Positions 1 to 8,280 of a DNA stretch of 39,825 bases are shown here, one piece after another. The DNA is from Nesterenkonia haasae (GTDB lineage Bacteria; Actinomycetota; Actinomycetes; Actinomycetales; Micrococcaceae). How positions within the stretch are numbered: the stretch's first letter is position 1; each line of letters opens with the position of its first letter. Position numbers and translations under genes: made by a program. The notes beneath the pieces were generated by a model. The model had not been told where the DNA came from, made no database searches, and was given only the letters and a program-made list of their open reading frames with translations. The stretch lies in NCBI RefSeq assembly GCF_010119385.1, contig NZ_VFIE01000027.1:1-39825 (forward strand), in the 5' to 3' direction.

Positions 1-75
1 CTCCATCAAAACATCCAACGCATGATGCTCAACAGACTTCTCCGGCAAACCGATATAACCAACAATTCCACACAT
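1..75 (-). CDS. glmS: GlmS N-terminus (partial): glutamine--fructose-6-phosphate aminotransferase
   Basis: The minus strand from position 75 to the window edge reads 25 codons starting MCGIVGYIGLPEK, the hallmark N-terminus of GlmS. Cys2 becomes the N-terminal nucleophile of the glutaminase (Ntn hydrolase) domain after Met removal. GlmS makes glucosamine-6-phosphate from fructose-6-phosphate and glutamine, the first step towards UDP-GlcNAc and peptidoglycan. The rest lies outside the window. The pathway partner glmM is about 5 kb away at 4717-6069. A TATTCT box ends 7 nt before the ATG and no Shine-Dalgarno sequence is visible, so the message is predicted to be leaderless. The assignment rests on 25 residues, but the MCGIVGY signature is very characteristic. 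Confidence 0.93.
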   Translation of the reverse strand, partial: MCGIVGYIGLPEKSVEHHALDVLME

Positions 76-81
76 GCCGCT

Positions 82-88
82 TAGAATA
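82..88. promoter_or_regulatory. Overlapping divergent -10 boxes for glmS and coaA
   Basis: The bases TTAGAATA contain TAGAAT (82-87) on the plus strand and TATTCT (88-83) on the minus strand, so one short AT-rich stretch can serve as a -10 box both ways. The minus-strand box lies 7 nt before the glmS ATG, which is leaderless spacing. The plus-strand box would start coaA transcription near 94, downstream of the GTG at 91. No convincing -35 hexamer is seen for either. Inferred from sequence only. Confidence 0.45.
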
Positions 89-114
89 CCGTGGAGACCT
101 TGGTGGCTGGTCAG

Positions 115-1182
115 ATGGTGCTAGACGGTATCGTGTCACCTGTGCACTCGCAGCCCGTTCATCCGCCCACGGCCCCTGTGCCTGTTCCGCCCGAAGTGAG
201 TGGGACAGCACCTTGGGCCGGTTCGCCTCCGCTGGATAATGAAGCAGCTCATTACTCACCTTTTGTGGAGCTGGGTCGCGAGGCGTGGGCCCGGCTCGCT
301 CAGTCCATCCAGCAGCCGCTGAACCAGGACGACGTCGACCGGCTGCGCGGCATCGGTGATCACCTTTCTCTGGATGAGGTGGCCCAGGTGTATCTGCCGC
401 TTTCGCGTCTGCTGAACATCTATGTGGAGAACGCTGCGAGGCTGCGCTCGGCCACCAACGATTTTCTGGGCGAATCCACCCGACGCACCCCTTTCATCAT
501 TGGTGTAGCGGGATCGGTGGCGGTGGGGAAGTCCACCACGGCGCGTGTGCTTCAGGAAATGCTGCGCCGCTGGTCTTCCACCCCACGTGTGGAGCTGGTC
601 ACCACTGACGGTTTCCTCTACCCGAATGCTGAGCTGCGCCGACGCGGCATTATGGACCGAAAGGGCTTCCCTGAAGCCTATGACCGCAGGCGCCTGCTTC
701 GGTTCGTGTCAGAAGTGAAGTCGGGGCGTCCGGAGGTCCCCGCTCCGGTCTACTCACATCTGAAGTACGACATCATGCCCGGTGAGCACCATGTGGTGCG
801 CAGACCCGATGTGCTCATTCTGGAAGGGCTGAATGTCCTGCAACCAGCGCGAGTGCGTGAGGACGGAACCGCAGGCTTGGCGCTGAGTGATTTTTTTGAC
901 TTCTCAATCTTCGTTGACGCTAAATCAAGTCATATTGAACAGTGGTATGTGGACCGCTTCATGCGGTGGAGGCATGGGGCGTTCGCCAACCCTGAGGCCT
1001 ATTTCCACCAGTACAGCCGGCTCAGCGATCAGGAAGCGGTCGCACAGGCCTCCGATATCTGGAAGCGCATCAATGGGCCGAACCTGCGGGAGAATATTCA
1101 ACCCACTCGGTCGCGCGCTCGGTTGGTCATGTCTAAGGACGACGACCACAGCGTTTCCCGGGTGCTGCTGCGCAAAGTATGA
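115..1182 (+). CDS. coaA: Pantothenate kinase, type I (CoaA)
   Basis: CoaA phosphorylates pantothenate, the first and usually rate-setting step of coenzyme A synthesis in the cytosol. The Walker A loop [13 protein letters not shown] is near residues 130-142. It is followed by TTDGFLYPN, the [11 protein letters not shown] region, [10 protein letters not shown] and a C-terminal [10 protein letters not shown], all typical of the bacterial type I enzyme. The frame is open from a GTG at 91, but that codon is 15 nt from the divergent glmS start and sits on the shared -10 box, so I chose the ATG at 115 (355 aa). Family members are about 310-320 aa. The extra N-terminal stretch is proline-rich with no recognised domain, so the true start could be later still. 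The stop overlaps the next gene by 4 nt (ATGA). Confidence 0.95.
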   Translation: MVLDGIVSPVHSQPVHPPTAPVPVPPEVSGTAPWAGSPPLDNEAAHYSPFVELGREAWARLAQSIQQPLNQDDVDRLRGIGDHLSLDEVAQVYLPLSRLLNIYVENAARLRSATNDFLGESTRRTPFIIGVAGSVAVGKSTTARVLQEMLRRWSSTPRVELVTTDGFLYPNAELRRRGIMDRKGFPEAYDRRRLLRFVSEVKSGRPEVPAPVYSHLKYDIMPGEHHVVRRPDVLILEGLNVLQPARVREDGTAGLALSDFFDFSIFVDAKSSHIEQWYVDRFMRWRHGAFANPEAYFHQYSRLSDQEAVAQASDIWKRINGPNLRENIQPTRSRARLVMSKDDDHSVSRVLLRKV

Positions 1183-1892
1183 GCGGGCTCGTACAGCAGG
1201 TTCTGGCTGTGGGCGCCGTTGTGCTCGCCCAGCTTCCCTCCCCGGAAACCCTTCAGGCGTCCCAGGTGAGCTGGGACCCGGACTCCGTCCATGTGCTGGT
1301 GAACCGCCAAAACCCTCTGGAACCAGTGGACTACTCCCCCGAGGATCTCGTTGAGCTGGAGGTCAGAACCTCGGTGGACGACCCGGTGTACATGCGTGAG
1401 GAACCAGCAGACTCCGTGGAAGAGCTTTTCGACGACGCTTTAGACGAAGGAATCACCCTGGCCGTCACCAGCGGATACAGGTCCTTCGACGCCCAGGCTC
1501 GCATCTACTCCGCCCGGCATGCCCAACACGGCACTGAGGGGACCGATGAGTTCGCCGCCCGGCCAGGCTACTCCGAGCATCAGACGGGCCTGGCAGTGGA
1601 TGTGATCAGCATCGACAATCCAGAGTGCATCATCGGCGAGTGCTTCAATGAGACCCCGGAGTTTGAATGGTTAGAGGAGAGCGCCCACAACTACGGTTTC
1701 ATCATCCGTTATCCGGAAGGAAAGGAGCACATCACCGGGTTCGCCTATGAACCGTGGCACCTGAGATATGTGGGTGCTGAGACCGCCGAAGAGATCGTGG
1801 CTCTGAACCTCACGCTGGAAGAGTATTGGCGCCAACCCGCCGCTCCAGATTACGACGACGCCGACCCCGACCCGGATCAGCTGAGCGACTGA
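1179..1892 (+). CDS. M15 family D,D-carboxypeptidase (VanY-like), paralogue 1
   Basis: This is a zinc peptidase of the VanY/M15B family, expected to trim the terminal D-Ala from peptidoglycan stem peptides outside the membrane. Visible motifs are SGYRS (98-102), [10 protein letters not shown] with zinc ligands His134 and Asp141, and EPWHLRY with catalytic Glu191 and zinc ligand His194. The N-terminus is hydrophobic (residues 3-19) like a signal or anchor, but it has no basic residue and no lipobox cysteine, unlike its paralogue at 3882-4691. Two cysteines (150, 155) match a pair in the paralogue and may form a disulfide. The start overlaps the coaA stop by 4 nt, so the two genes are probably translationally coupled. 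The substrate is inferred from the family. Confidence 0.88.
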   Translation: MSGLVQQVLAVGAVVLAQLPSPETLQASQVSWDPDSVHVLVNRQNPLEPVDYSPEDLVELEVRTSVDDPVYMREEPADSVEELFDDALDEGITLAVTSGYRSFDAQARIYSARHAQHGTEGTDEFAARPGYSEHQTGLAVDVISIDNPECIIGECFNETPEFEWLEESAHNYGFIIRYPEGKEHITGFAYEPWHLRYVGAETAEEIVALNLTLEEYWRQPAAPDYDDADPDPDQLSD

Positions 1893-1957
1893 CATGGGCC
1901 CGGGCCTGAGCCGTGGCGCCGGCGAGGACTGTCCGCCTGAAAACCTAAAGCTGCGCA

Positions 1958-1963
1958 TACGAT
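1958..1963 (+). promoter_or_regulatory. Candidate leaderless -10 box of mscL
   Basis: TACGAT is followed by 6 nt and then the mscL ATG at 1970. No purine-rich Shine-Dalgarno sequence precedes the ATG. This is the spacing expected when transcription begins at the start codon. A weak CTGAAA at 1937-1942 is the only -35-like hexamer, at a short 15-nt spacing. Confidence 0.5.
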
Positions 1964-1969
1964 GAGCTC

Positions 1970-2515
1970 ATGATTAAGGGATTCGTCGATTTCGTCAAAC
2001 AGGGAAATGTAGTCGACCTCGCAGTGGCGGTGGTGCTCGGCACCGCGTTCGGCGCAGTGATCAATGCGTTGGTCGAAAATGTGCTGATGCCACTGATCGG
2101 GCAGCTCTTGGCGCAGGATCCCGACTTCGACAATCTTCTCGCAGTGACTCTGCCTGGGCTCGAGGGACCTCCCATGCGTTTCGGCGTACTGCTCACCGCC
2201 CTGGTGAACTTCTTGCTGATCGCCGCGGCCATCTATTGTGTTGTGATCCTTCCGATGAACAAGTTCATTGCCGCCCGGCACGCACTGCTAGGACAGGCGG
2301 AGGAAACCGCCGAAGAGGAGAGCATCACGCTGTTGAAAGAGATTCGCGACCAGCTCAAGGTGCAGACGGAGGTGGTCAATCCGGCGGCCTTCGCGACCGC
2401 CGTCGAAAGCGAACGCCTACTGGAAGAACAGCGAGCTCGTGCAGAGGCCGCGTCCCAGGCTCAGACAACTTCCCGGCTGGGCAGGGCCAAGAACATCCTT
2501 TGGGGCAAGGACTGA
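1970..2515 (+). CDS. mscL: Large-conductance mechanosensitive channel MscL
   Basis: MscL is a homopentameric membrane channel that opens under membrane tension and releases solutes during osmotic downshock. The first helix and pore segment (MIKGFVDFVKQGNVVDLAVA, then VVLGTAFGAVINALVENVLMP) and the second membrane helix (VLLTALVNFLLIAAAIYCVV) match the family. The C-terminal helix motif LLKEIRDQL is also present. At 181 aa it is longer than the usual 130-150, because of an extra Ala/Glu/Arg-rich tail after that helix, predicted to be cytoplasmic. It has its own predicted leaderless promoter and ends 15 nt from the convergent capA-like gene. Confidence 0.95.
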   Translation: MIKGFVDFVKQGNVVDLAVAVVLGTAFGAVINALVENVLMPLIGQLLAQDPDFDNLLAVTLPGLEGPPMRFGVLLTALVNFLLIAAAIYCVVILPMNKFIAARHALLGQAEETAEEESITLLKEIRDQLKVQTEVVNPAAFATAVESERLLEEQRARAEAASQAQTTSRLGRAKNILWGKD

Positions 2516-2530
2516 GTGGTCCCGACTCCG

Positions 2531-3841
2531 CTAATCACCGCGGGGCACAATGTCAGGATCCGGCCCGGTGGGCGATGGCGGTTCATCACGCAGAGTCTCT
2601 TCAGTCATGACGTCCAGGACACGCTCCCAGCGGTCTTGAACCGTCTGCTCGCTGAGCTCGACTGATTCAGGAATCTCGTCCTCGGCCAAAGTGCGCAGCG
2701 GCCAGATCCCCCGGTGCGGCTCATCGTCTGTAGGACCTCGGTCCACAGTGACCGGCAGCCAGTCCATAGCAACCACCGCGGCATCGTCTTCACTGACTTC
2801 GACCGTTGCGTAGACCACTACTCCGCTGGCAGTCTCCACAATGCAGCACGCTTCATCCTGGTTGGAGAGGAAATTTCCCATGGACCACACCACCCACATC
2901 CCATCCCCCTGAGGGCCGCCAGCTAGCTGCTCCACCGGCTGCGGGGTGTGCGAATGGCTGCCGAAGACGGCGTCGATCTCTCCCCCGCCAGCCAGCTGCT
3001 CACCGTAGTTCCGCTGTTCCACCGTCGGCTCGTGGACATATTCCTCACCCCAGTGGACAGAAGCGATGACGACGTCGGCCCCATCCTCGCGCGCTTGGGC
3101 CGCCCTCTCGGTGAGCTCCACAGCGGTGACATCCGTGATCCGCCAGAGCTCATCTTCCGGCGGTGGGAAAGCATGGTTGTGGATCATTGTGGTCGCCAGG
3201 TGCGCCACCGTGACTTCCCGGTCGCCGCGTTCCAGGGTGAAAATCTGCGGCTGGCCGGCTTCCTCTTCGGTCCGAGCTGTTCCGGCATGGCCAAGTCCTG
3301 CCTCGTCGAACACCTCAAGGGTCCGTTCCTGTCCAGCCACACCCTGGTCGAAGGAATGGTTGTTCGCGGTGGAGCAGCCGTCGAAACCCACCGATGTGAG
3401 GTCTGCGGCTAACTCCGGCGGCGCGGCGAACACCGGATACCCGACCGGCTCCACACCCTCGGGGGCGATCGGCACTTCCAAACCGCAGAGGGCCAGGTCA
3501 GCACCACTGATGAGATCCTCAACTGCGCTCATCAGTGGGGCGAATGTGTAACCGTCTCCCTCAGCGAGCACTGCGGCCTCATCAATCACGTTGTCGTGAA
3601 TGAGGACATCCCCGCTCCCAGCGATGGTGAACTGGTCATCCTGCTGCGGTGCTGCAGCCTCCGGCACATCGCCTTCCCCACCGGCGTTTCCAGGGGACTC
3701 AGTGGCTTCGTCGCCGGGTTCTGTCGGGGCGTCATCGTGCTCATCAGGTCCCTCGACGCATGCGGTGAGGCTCAGTGCGGTGATCAGCGCCCAGAGGTAA
3801 CGCTTAGGGCCGAGTCTGGGGGCGCCTTTCACTTCTGACAT
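2531..3841 (-). CDS. CapA-family lipoprotein (metallophosphatase-like, poly-gamma-glutamate synthesis type)
   Basis: A 436-aa protein of the PGA_cap/CapA family, which has a calcineurin-like metallophosphatase fold. The N-terminus is a lipoprotein signal: basic residues, a hydrophobic stretch and the lipobox LTAC with the modified cysteine at residue 28. An acidic, Pro-rich linker follows. Conserved blocks are GSGDVLIHDN, a GLEVPI segment, TANNHSFDQG, SVHWGEEY and GSHSHTPQPVE, which carry the predicted metal-binding Asp, Asn and His residues. CapA acts in poly-gamma-glutamate capsule systems, but no capB or capC is near, so a capsule role is not supported here. It is more likely an extracytoplasmic hydrolase acting on the envelope. 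It is divergent from the second M15 gene. Confidence 0.85.
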   Translation of the reverse strand: MSEVKGAPRLGPKRYLWALITALSLTACVEGPDEHDDAPTEPGDEATESPGNAGGEGDVPEAAAPQQDDQFTIAGSGDVLIHDNVIDEAAVLAEGDGYTFAPLMSAVEDLISGADLALCGLEVPIAPEGVEPVGYPVFAAPPELAADLTSVGFDGCSTANNHSFDQGVAGQERTLEVFDEAGLGHAGTARTEEEAGQPQIFTLERGDREVTVAHLATTMIHNHAFPPPEDELWRITDVTAVELTERAAQAREDGADVVIASVHWGEEYVHEPTVEQRNYGEQLAGGGEIDAVFGSHSHTPQPVEQLAGGPQGDGMWVVWSMGNFLSNQDEACCIVETASGVVVYATVEVSEDDAAVVAMDWLPVTVDRGPTDDEPHRGIWPLRTLAEDEIPESVELSEQTVQDRWERVLDVMTEETLRDEPPSPTGPDPDIVPRGD

Positions 3842-3849
3842 CGTCTACG

Positions 3850-3855
3850 AGCCTA
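3850..3855 (-). promoter_or_regulatory. Candidate -10 box of the CapA-like gene
   Basis: On the minus strand TAGGCT is followed by 8 nt and the ATG at 3841, so the message would be leaderless or nearly so. It lies back to back with the plus-strand box at 3870-3875 in a 40-bp divergent intergenic space. No clear -35 is seen. Confidence 0.4.
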
Positions 3856-3869
3856 CCGCGACAACCCGT

Positions 3870-3875
3870 TACTCT
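3870..3875 (+). promoter_or_regulatory. Candidate leaderless -10 box of the second M15 gene
   Basis: TACTCT is followed by 6 nt (GGGGTG) and the ATG at 3882. This spacing favours ATG 3882 over the adjacent in-frame GTG at 3879 as the translation start. Confidence 0.45.
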
Positions 3876-3881
3876 GGGGTG

Positions 3882-4691
3882 ATGCGCATTTTGGTCCTCA
3901 GCGCCTGGGTTTCTGCTCTGCTGGCTGTGTCAGCCTGCGCAGGAGGCCAAGATGCCGAGGAGAACCGCACTACACCACCTGCTGAAAGTCCAGCGCAGGA
4001 GGCGGAACGATCCGAAGAATCGGTTCCCGAAGCTGAGGAACCGGAAACCGAGGAGCCGGAACCTCAGCCCGTGAGTCAGGCATCCACGGATCCGGATTCG
4101 GTGCACGTGTTGGTGAATAAGCAGAATCCTCTGGATCCCTTGGACTTCTCGCCGGATGACCTCCGTGACGTGGACGCACCCAGCGAATTCGGTGAGGCCC
4201 CCCTGCGGGAAGCTGCTGCCGGGGCCTATGAGGAACTTCATGCGGCTGCTGCCCATGACGGCATGGATTTGTGGGCCACCACTGCCTACCGCGATTTCGA
4301 CTTCCAGCAGGCGCTTTATGAGCAGCGATTCTATGAAGATGGTGCCGAGGCCGCAGACCGTGTCAGTGCACGACCGGGACATTCGGAACATCAGACGGGT
4401 CTGGCCATAGATGTCGCTGATTTGGAGGACCGCGAGTGCTACCTGCGGTCCTGCTTCGGCGATTCAGAACAGGGCCAGTGGTTGGCGGAGCACGCTGATG
4501 AGTTCGGGTTCATCATCCGCTATCCGGAGGGCGCTGAAGAGATCACCGGATTCCAGTACGAGCCATGGCACTTGCGTTACGTGGGTGAGGAGACCGCCCG
4601 CGACGTCGCCGACCGTGGCGTCACCCTGGAAGAGTACTGGGATCAGCCCCCGGCACCTGACTACGACGAGGAGTACCAGCCCAGTTCATGA
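3882..4691 (+). CDS. M15 family D,D-carboxypeptidase lipoprotein (VanY-like), paralogue 2
   Basis: A predicted surface-anchored zinc D,D-carboxypeptidase. Residues 1-19 form a lipoprotein signal ending in the lipobox AVSAC. A strongly acidic Glu/Pro-rich linker to about residue 65 then holds the catalytic domain away from the membrane. Motifs are [17 protein letters not shown] with zinc ligands His170 and Asp177, and EPWHLRYVG with Glu227 and His230. Cys186 and Cys191 match a cysteine pair in paralogue 1. From [10 protein letters not shown] onward it aligns closely with the protein at 1179-1892, including the C-terminal LEEYW and PAPDYD, so the two arose by duplication. It converges on glmM with a hairpin between them. 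Substrate specificity is inferred from the family. Confidence 0.88.
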   Translation: MRILVLSAWVSALLAVSACAGGQDAEENRTTPPAESPAQEAERSEESVPEAEEPETEEPEPQPVSQASTDPDSVHVLVNKQNPLDPLDFSPDDLRDVDAPSEFGEAPLREAAAGAYEELHAAAAHDGMDLWATTAYRDFDFQQALYEQRFYEDGAEAADRVSARPGHSEHQTGLAIDVADLEDRECYLRSCFGDSEQGQWLAEHADEFGFIIRYPEGAEEITGFQYEPWHLRYVGEETARDVADRGVTLEEYWDQPPAPDYDEEYQPSS

Positions 4692-4694
4692 GCT

Positions 4695-4716
4695 GACGGG
4701 TTCGTATGGAACCGTC
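4695..4716. terminator. Bidirectional hairpin between M15 paralogue 2 and glmM
   Basis: GACGG-g-TTC pairs with GAACCGTC around a 5-nt loop, giving an 8-bp stem with one bulge. It fills the 25-nt space between two convergent genes. There is no U-tract, which is common in high-GC actinobacteria. Confidence 0.5.
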
Positions 4717-6069
4717 TCAGAGAGCGAGCTCGGCCTTGACCACATCGGCGAGGACTTGGGATTCGGCCTGCGCCAGGTCTGCTGTGGGGGCCTCCACCAT
4801 CACCCTGACGACGGGTTCAGTGCCTGAGGGTCGCAGCAGCACACGGCCGTGTTCGCCGAGGCGCATCTCGGCGGCGGTGACAGCCTCCTGAACCACCTGG
4901 TGGTTCTTCACCTTGGCCTTGTCCACGCCTTTGACGTTGATCAGCACCTGCGGCAGTCTTGTCATCGCTTCTTCGGCCAGCACCTTCAGGGGCTTGCCCG
5001 TGGCAGCAACGCGGGCCGCCAACTGCAGACCGGTCAGAACCCCGTCACCGGTAGTGGCATAGTCGGCGAAGATGAGGTGCCCTGACTGTTCTCCGCCAAG
5101 TGAGTATCCGCCAGCACGCATGGCTTCCAGGACGTACCGATCGCCGACTGCAGTCTCCACCAGATCGATTCCGGCAGCAGCCATACCGAGTTTCAACCCG
5201 AGGTTGCTCATGACCGTCACAGCCAGCGTGTTGTCCTTCAGGGTTCCCGCTTCCTTCAGCGCAAGCGCGAGTACCCCCATGATCTGATCACCGTCAATCA
5301 GCGCTCCGGTATGATCCACTGCGAGGCAACGGTCGGCGTCCCCGTCGTGAGCGATGCCGATATGAGCCCCATGGGAGACTACTGCTTCTTGGAGCCGCTC
5401 AAGATGAGTGGAGCCGTAACCGTCATTGATGTTGAGGCCATCGGGTTCAGCACCGATGACCACGATTTCGGCACCTGCGGCGGCGAAGGCCTCCGGTGAG
5501 CAACCGCTGGCTGCACCGTGAGCACAGTCGAGCACGACCCGCAAACCTTCAAGGCTGACACCACCTAAGGACTGCAGCAGGTGGACAACATAGCGGTCCT
5601 CCGCATCGGAAAACCTCTGCACTCGGCCCACGTCCGCGCCTGTGGGCAGCAGTGGAGGCTCCCCGATCTGCACCTCGATCTCATCCTCGACGGCGTCGTC
5701 GAGTTTGTGCCCGCCTGCGCCAAGGAACTTGATGCCGTTATCGGGGGCAGGGTTATGCGAGGCAGAAATCATGACCCCGAAATCGGCGTTGAAGTCCGCG
5801 ACAAGGAAAGCGGCCGCCGGGGTCGGCAGCACTCCAGCGTCATAGACGTCCACCCCGGAGGAGGCCAATCCAGCTTCCACAGCCGCTGAGAGGAATTCTC
5901 CGGAGACTCGCGGATCCCGAGCCAATACGGCAACGGGACGCTTATCTGCAGGAGTGCGTCGATGCCCCAGCACCACTGCCGCAGCCTGGGAGAGACGAAG
6001 AGCCAGGTCCGCGGTCAACAGCCCATTGGCCTCGCCACGAACCCCGTCGGTTCCAAACAATCTGGTCAT
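4717..6069 (-). CDS. glmM: Phosphoglucosamine mutase GlmM
   Basis: GlmM converts glucosamine-6-phosphate to glucosamine-1-phosphate, the step after GlmS on the way to UDP-GlcNAc. The 450-aa length is normal. The N-terminus [15 protein letters not shown] is diagnostic. The active-site phosphoserine loop [15 protein letters not shown] puts the phosphorylated serine at residue 104. The metal loop DGDADR and the sugar-phosphate loop RPSGTEP near the C-terminus are intact. The gene lies downstream of rpsI-rplM with lysE between them. A TAGACT box 10 nt before the ATG could give a very short or absent leader. I see nothing odd in the protein. Confidence 0.97.
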   Translation of the reverse strand: MTRLFGTDGVRGEANGLLTADLALRLSQAAAVVLGHRRTPADKRPVAVLARDPRVSGEFLSAAVEAGLASSGVDVYDAGVLPTPAAAFLVADFNADFGVMISASHNPAPDNGIKFLGAGGHKLDDAVEDEIEVQIGEPPLLPTGADVGRVQRFSDAEDRYVVHLLQSLGGVSLEGLRVVLDCAHGAASGCSPEAFAAAGAEIVVIGAEPDGLNINDGYGSTHLERLQEAVVSHGAHIGIAHDGDADRCLAVDHTGALIDGDQIMGVLALALKEAGTLKDNTLAVTVMSNLGLKLGMAAAGIDLVETAVGDRYVLEAMRAGGYSLGGEQSGHLIFADYATTGDGVLTGLQLAARVAATGKPLKVLAEEAMTRLPQVLINVKGVDKAKVKNHQVVQEAVTAAEMRLGEHGRVLLRPSGTEPVVRVMVEAPTADLAQAESQVLADVVKAELAL

Positions 6070-6079
6070 ATTGGACGTG

Positions 6080-6085
6080 AGTCTA
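6080..6085 (-). promoter_or_regulatory. Candidate -10 box of glmM
   Basis: TAGACT on the minus strand is separated from the glmM ATG (6069) by 10 nt, predicting a 5' UTR of only a few nt. No -35 motif is evident. The box lies just downstream of the likely lysE terminator. Confidence 0.35.
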
Positions 6086-6098
6086 ACGGTCGAGAGCC

Positions 6099-6130
6099 AA
6101 AAAAGCCCCGTTCAGACCGCATTAACGGCG
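6099..6130 (-). terminator. Candidate Rho-independent terminator after the LysE-type gene
   Basis: On the minus strand CCGTT (6128-6124) pairs with AACGG (6112-6108) around an 11-nt loop, followed by GGC and six T residues (6104-6099). The stem is short, but the T-run is the clearest in this part of the window. Confidence 0.45.
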
Positions 6131-6171
6131 ATTTTGGTATGAAGCTGTGACGAAGCTTCTTGTTCGCTGGG

Positions 6172-6801
6172 TTAGACCTCGAAAGATTGGAGAACCAGCA
6201 ATACCGCCATCACCACTAGCGCGACGCCTGCTCCACCTTCGATAATGCGAGTCCATAGCTGGCTCACCGCGCGGCGCAGTCCGGCGATAAATCCTGCACA
6301 GATGAAACACCACAGGATAGAGGAGCTCATGAACGCTGCAAAGAAGATCATGAGGGGACCCAGCGGCGCATCTTCTCCCAGCGCGCCGCCCACCGCTCCA
6401 CCAGCACCGGCCCAGTAGACCACGTTCCACACGCTGGCCAGCGAGAGGAGCGCTCCAGCAGTCAGCGGGCCACGTAGAGTTCCGCTGGTGACTACTGGCT
6501 CCGACTGCGGCGCTTTCGGCTTGAGCGCGTCTCTGATGCCCTGAAGCCCCAGCAGCAGGAGCACAACGCAACCAATGAGCGTCATCGGAATGTGGAGCTG
6601 CGGCTGGGTCAGCAGGGCCGCCGCACCGGCGAGCCCCAAGACTGCCCACGCGGCGTCTCCCACCAGAGAACCCACCTGAACGGCCAGGGCGGGGCCAAAC
6701 CCGCCCCGGACGCCGCGCCGCAGCGATTCAGTGAAAATGGGTCCAGGGGCTGCGTTGAACACCAGCCCCAACCAGAGGCCTGTGAGAATCAGTTCGATCA
6801 T
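6172..6801 (-). CDS. LysE/RhtB-family exporter
   Basis: A 209-aa integral membrane protein with about six hydrophobic segments. The N-terminal pattern LGLVFNAAPGPIFTESLRRG carries the conserved Pro-Gly-Pro loop of LysE/RhtB amino-acid exporters. The family exports lysine, threonine, homoserine lactones or other small amines. The substrate cannot be read from the sequence and no LysG-type regulator is adjacent. The gene sits alone between rpsI and glmM, two genes that I expect to be closer in relatives, so it may be a later addition. A T-rich terminator follows its stop codon. Confidence 0.8.
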   Translation of the reverse strand: MIELILTGLWLGLVFNAAPGPIFTESLRRGVRGGFGPALAVQVGSLVGDAAWAVLGLAGAAALLTQPQLHIPMTLIGCVVLLLLGLQGIRDALKPKAPQSEPVVTSGTLRGPLTAGALLSLASVWNVVYWAGAGGAVGGALGEDAPLGPLMIFFAAFMSSSILWCFICAGFIAGLRRAVSQLWTRIIEGGAGVALVVMAVLLVLQSFEV

Positions 6802-6918
6802 GTCACCAGAATGCTGCTCGAGGAGACTTGTGGTCTTGAATGCCCTGAGCGGGGCGCTCTGAGCTGGAAAGTTCGGTGACAGTGCGATGTGCCCGGTCCA
6901 GTCCCACCTTCAGACGCG

Positions 6919-6952
6919 AATTGCCCCGCTCGGCGAACCGAACGGGGCAATT
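6919..6952 (-). terminator. Terminator of the rplM-rpsI operon
   Basis: AATTGCCCCGCTCGG (6919-6933) and CCGAACGGGGCAATT (6938-6952) form a 15-bp stem with one mismatch. In the transcript the loop is UUCG. It begins 18 nt after the rpsI stop codon. There is no long U-tract. Confidence 0.8.
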
Positions 6953-6970
6953 GCGCAGGCGACTGGAAAA

Positions 6971-7471
6971 TCAGCGCTTGGAGTACTGCGGAGCCTTACG
7001 GGCCTTCTTCAGACCGGCCTTCTTGCGCTCCACCGCACGGGCGTCGCGAGTCAGGAAGCCAGCCTTCTTCAGCGCCGGGCGGTTGTGGTCACGGTCGATG
7101 CCGTTGAGCGCGCGGGAAATACCCAGGCGCAGGGCACCGGCCTGACCGGAGGGGCCACCACCGTCAATACGGGCGATGACGTCATAGGCGTCGTTGAGGC
7201 CCAGCAGGGTGAACGGGTCGTTGACTTCCTGCTGGTGCAGCTTGTTCGGGAAGTAGTCTTCCAGGCTGCGGCCGTTGAGGGTCCACTTGCCAGTACCCGG
7301 CACAATGCGCACACGGGCACGAGCGCGCTTACGGCGACCGATGGCCGCACCAGGCACGGTCAGCGGGGCGCGCTCAGCGGTGACGTCGTCAGTAGTGGTG
7401 GTCGGTGTCGATTCTGAGGTAAAGCTTGTCAGCTCCTCAGTTTCGGTGAGCTCTTCAGTGTTCTGAGCCAC
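6971..7471 (-). CDS. rpsI: 30S ribosomal protein S9
   Basis: S9 is a small-subunit head protein whose C-terminal tail reaches the P-site tRNA. The universal end APQYSKR is present, as is the [19 protein letters not shown] start of the globular part. The start is GTG at 7471, preceded by AGGAGA at proper spacing. The protein is 166 aa against about 130 for compact S9. The extra 45 N-terminal residues are acidic and Thr/Ser/Glu-rich, a type of extension common in actinobacterial S9. It follows rplM by 34 nt, forming the conserved L13-S9 operon. Confidence 0.97.
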   Translation of the reverse strand: MAQNTEELTETEELTSFTSESTPTTTTDDVTAERAPLTVPGAAIGRRKRARARVRIVPGTGKWTLNGRSLEDYFPNKLHQQEVNDPFTLLGLNDAYDVIARIDGGGPSGQAGALRLGISRALNGIDRDHNRPALKKAGFLTRDARAVERKKAGLKKARKAPQYSKR

Positions 7472-7505
7472 GGTTCTCCTAAAAGTCTCTAGAGTCGGGC
7501 CCGAA

Positions 7506-7949
7506 TTACTGGGCGACCTGGGTAATCTCGAACGGCTTCGGCTGCTGGGCGGCGTGCGGGTGCTCGCTGCCTGCGTAGACGCGCAGCTTAGTCAACTGGG
7601 CGGTGCCGAGCTTGTTGTGTGGAACCATGCCCTTGACGGCCTGTTCCACTGCTCGGGTGGGGTGGCGTGCAATCATCTGCTCGAAATTGATTGACTTGAT
7701 GCCGCCCGGGAAGCCGGAGTGGCGGTAGTAGGTCTTCTTAGCTGCCTTATCGCCGGTGACGGCGACCTTCTCAGCGTTGATAATGATGACGAAGTCGCCC
7801 ATGTCCTGGTTTGGGACGTAGGTGGGCTTGTGCTTGCCGCGCAGCAGCTGAGCAGCTTGCGAAGCCAAACGGCCCAAGACCACGTCAGTGGCATCGATGA
7901 TGTGCCACTGCGGGTCGGCGTCGCCTTCTTTGGGGGTGTACGTACGCAC
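7506..7949 (-). CDS. rplM: 50S ribosomal protein L13
   Basis: L13 is an early-assembling large-subunit protein. The 147-aa length is standard. Landmarks are [44 protein letters not shown] and the [12 protein letters not shown] block with [11 protein letters not shown]. The start codon is GTG at 7949, with AAGG about 10 nt upstream. It is the first gene of the rplM-rpsI operon and has an unusually long, hairpin-rich leader (7950-8244). Confidence 0.97.
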   Translation of the reverse strand: MRTYTPKEGDADPQWHIIDATDVVLGRLASQAAQLLRGKHKPTYVPNQDMGDFVIIINAEKVAVTGDKAAKKTYYRHSGFPGGIKSINFEQMIARHPTRAVEQAVKGMVPHNKLGTAQLTKLRVYAGSEHPHAAQQPKPFEITQVAQ

Positions 7950-8244
7950 GGTTGGTATGCCTTACGGTCGGTGTTCTACGGTTCACGCAGCTTGGGGCAG
8001 AGTGTGAGATTCACTGCCTGTCAGCGCGTGATGCACTTGGTCTCAGATGCGAAAACCTCCGGCTTTCGCACCCTTCAGGTCGCAGTCGCCTTGGCGACTG
8101 CTGTTTCAGCGCGCTGCCCGATTCCCGGGTGAGGACCGGGAAGATTCGGGGCCCGTTGTCTCCCGCGAGGTTCGTGGAGGCTGAACGGCCATGCAACTGG
8201 ACCGCCTCAACACGAATCCAGGCAGGTCTGGACACGCACAACAA
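7950..8244 (-). promoter_or_regulatory. Long structured 5' leader of rplM-rpsI
   Basis: About 295 nt separate the predicted transcription start from the rplM GTG, with no plausible gene inside. Three stem-loops lie in series. The first in transcript order is at 8150-8117 (CCCGA/TCGGG plus TTCCCGG/CCGGGAA with a bulge). The second is at 8101-8082 (GCAGTCGC/GCGACTGC, at least 8 bp, 4-nt loop). The third is at 8070-8048 (TGCGAAA/TTTCGCA plus an inner GG/CC pair). None is followed by a T-run. Autogenous control by L13 or S9 is possible but is inference. Confidence 0.5.
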
Positions 8245-8250
8245 CCCTTG

Positions 8251-8280
8251 ACTATACCCGGTTGCTTACGACGCCGCCAA
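8251..8280 (-). promoter_or_regulatory. Promoter of the rplM-rpsI operon
   Basis: TTGGCG (8280-8275), an 18-nt spacer and TATAGT (8256-8251) form a good sigma-70-type promoter. The same -35 hexamer and spacing occur upstream of infA. The promoter lies across the last codons and stop (8266) of the upstream methyltransferase gene. Confidence 0.7.

Noticed and set aside
2531-3841. A capsule (poly-gamma-glutamate) biosynthesis locus
   Set aside because: Only a CapA-like protein is present. No capB ligase or capC partner is nearby.
8048-8150. The rplM leader hairpins as a known riboswitch
   Set aside because: The sequence and layout match none of the metabolite riboswitches I can recognise, so it is left as an undefined leader.
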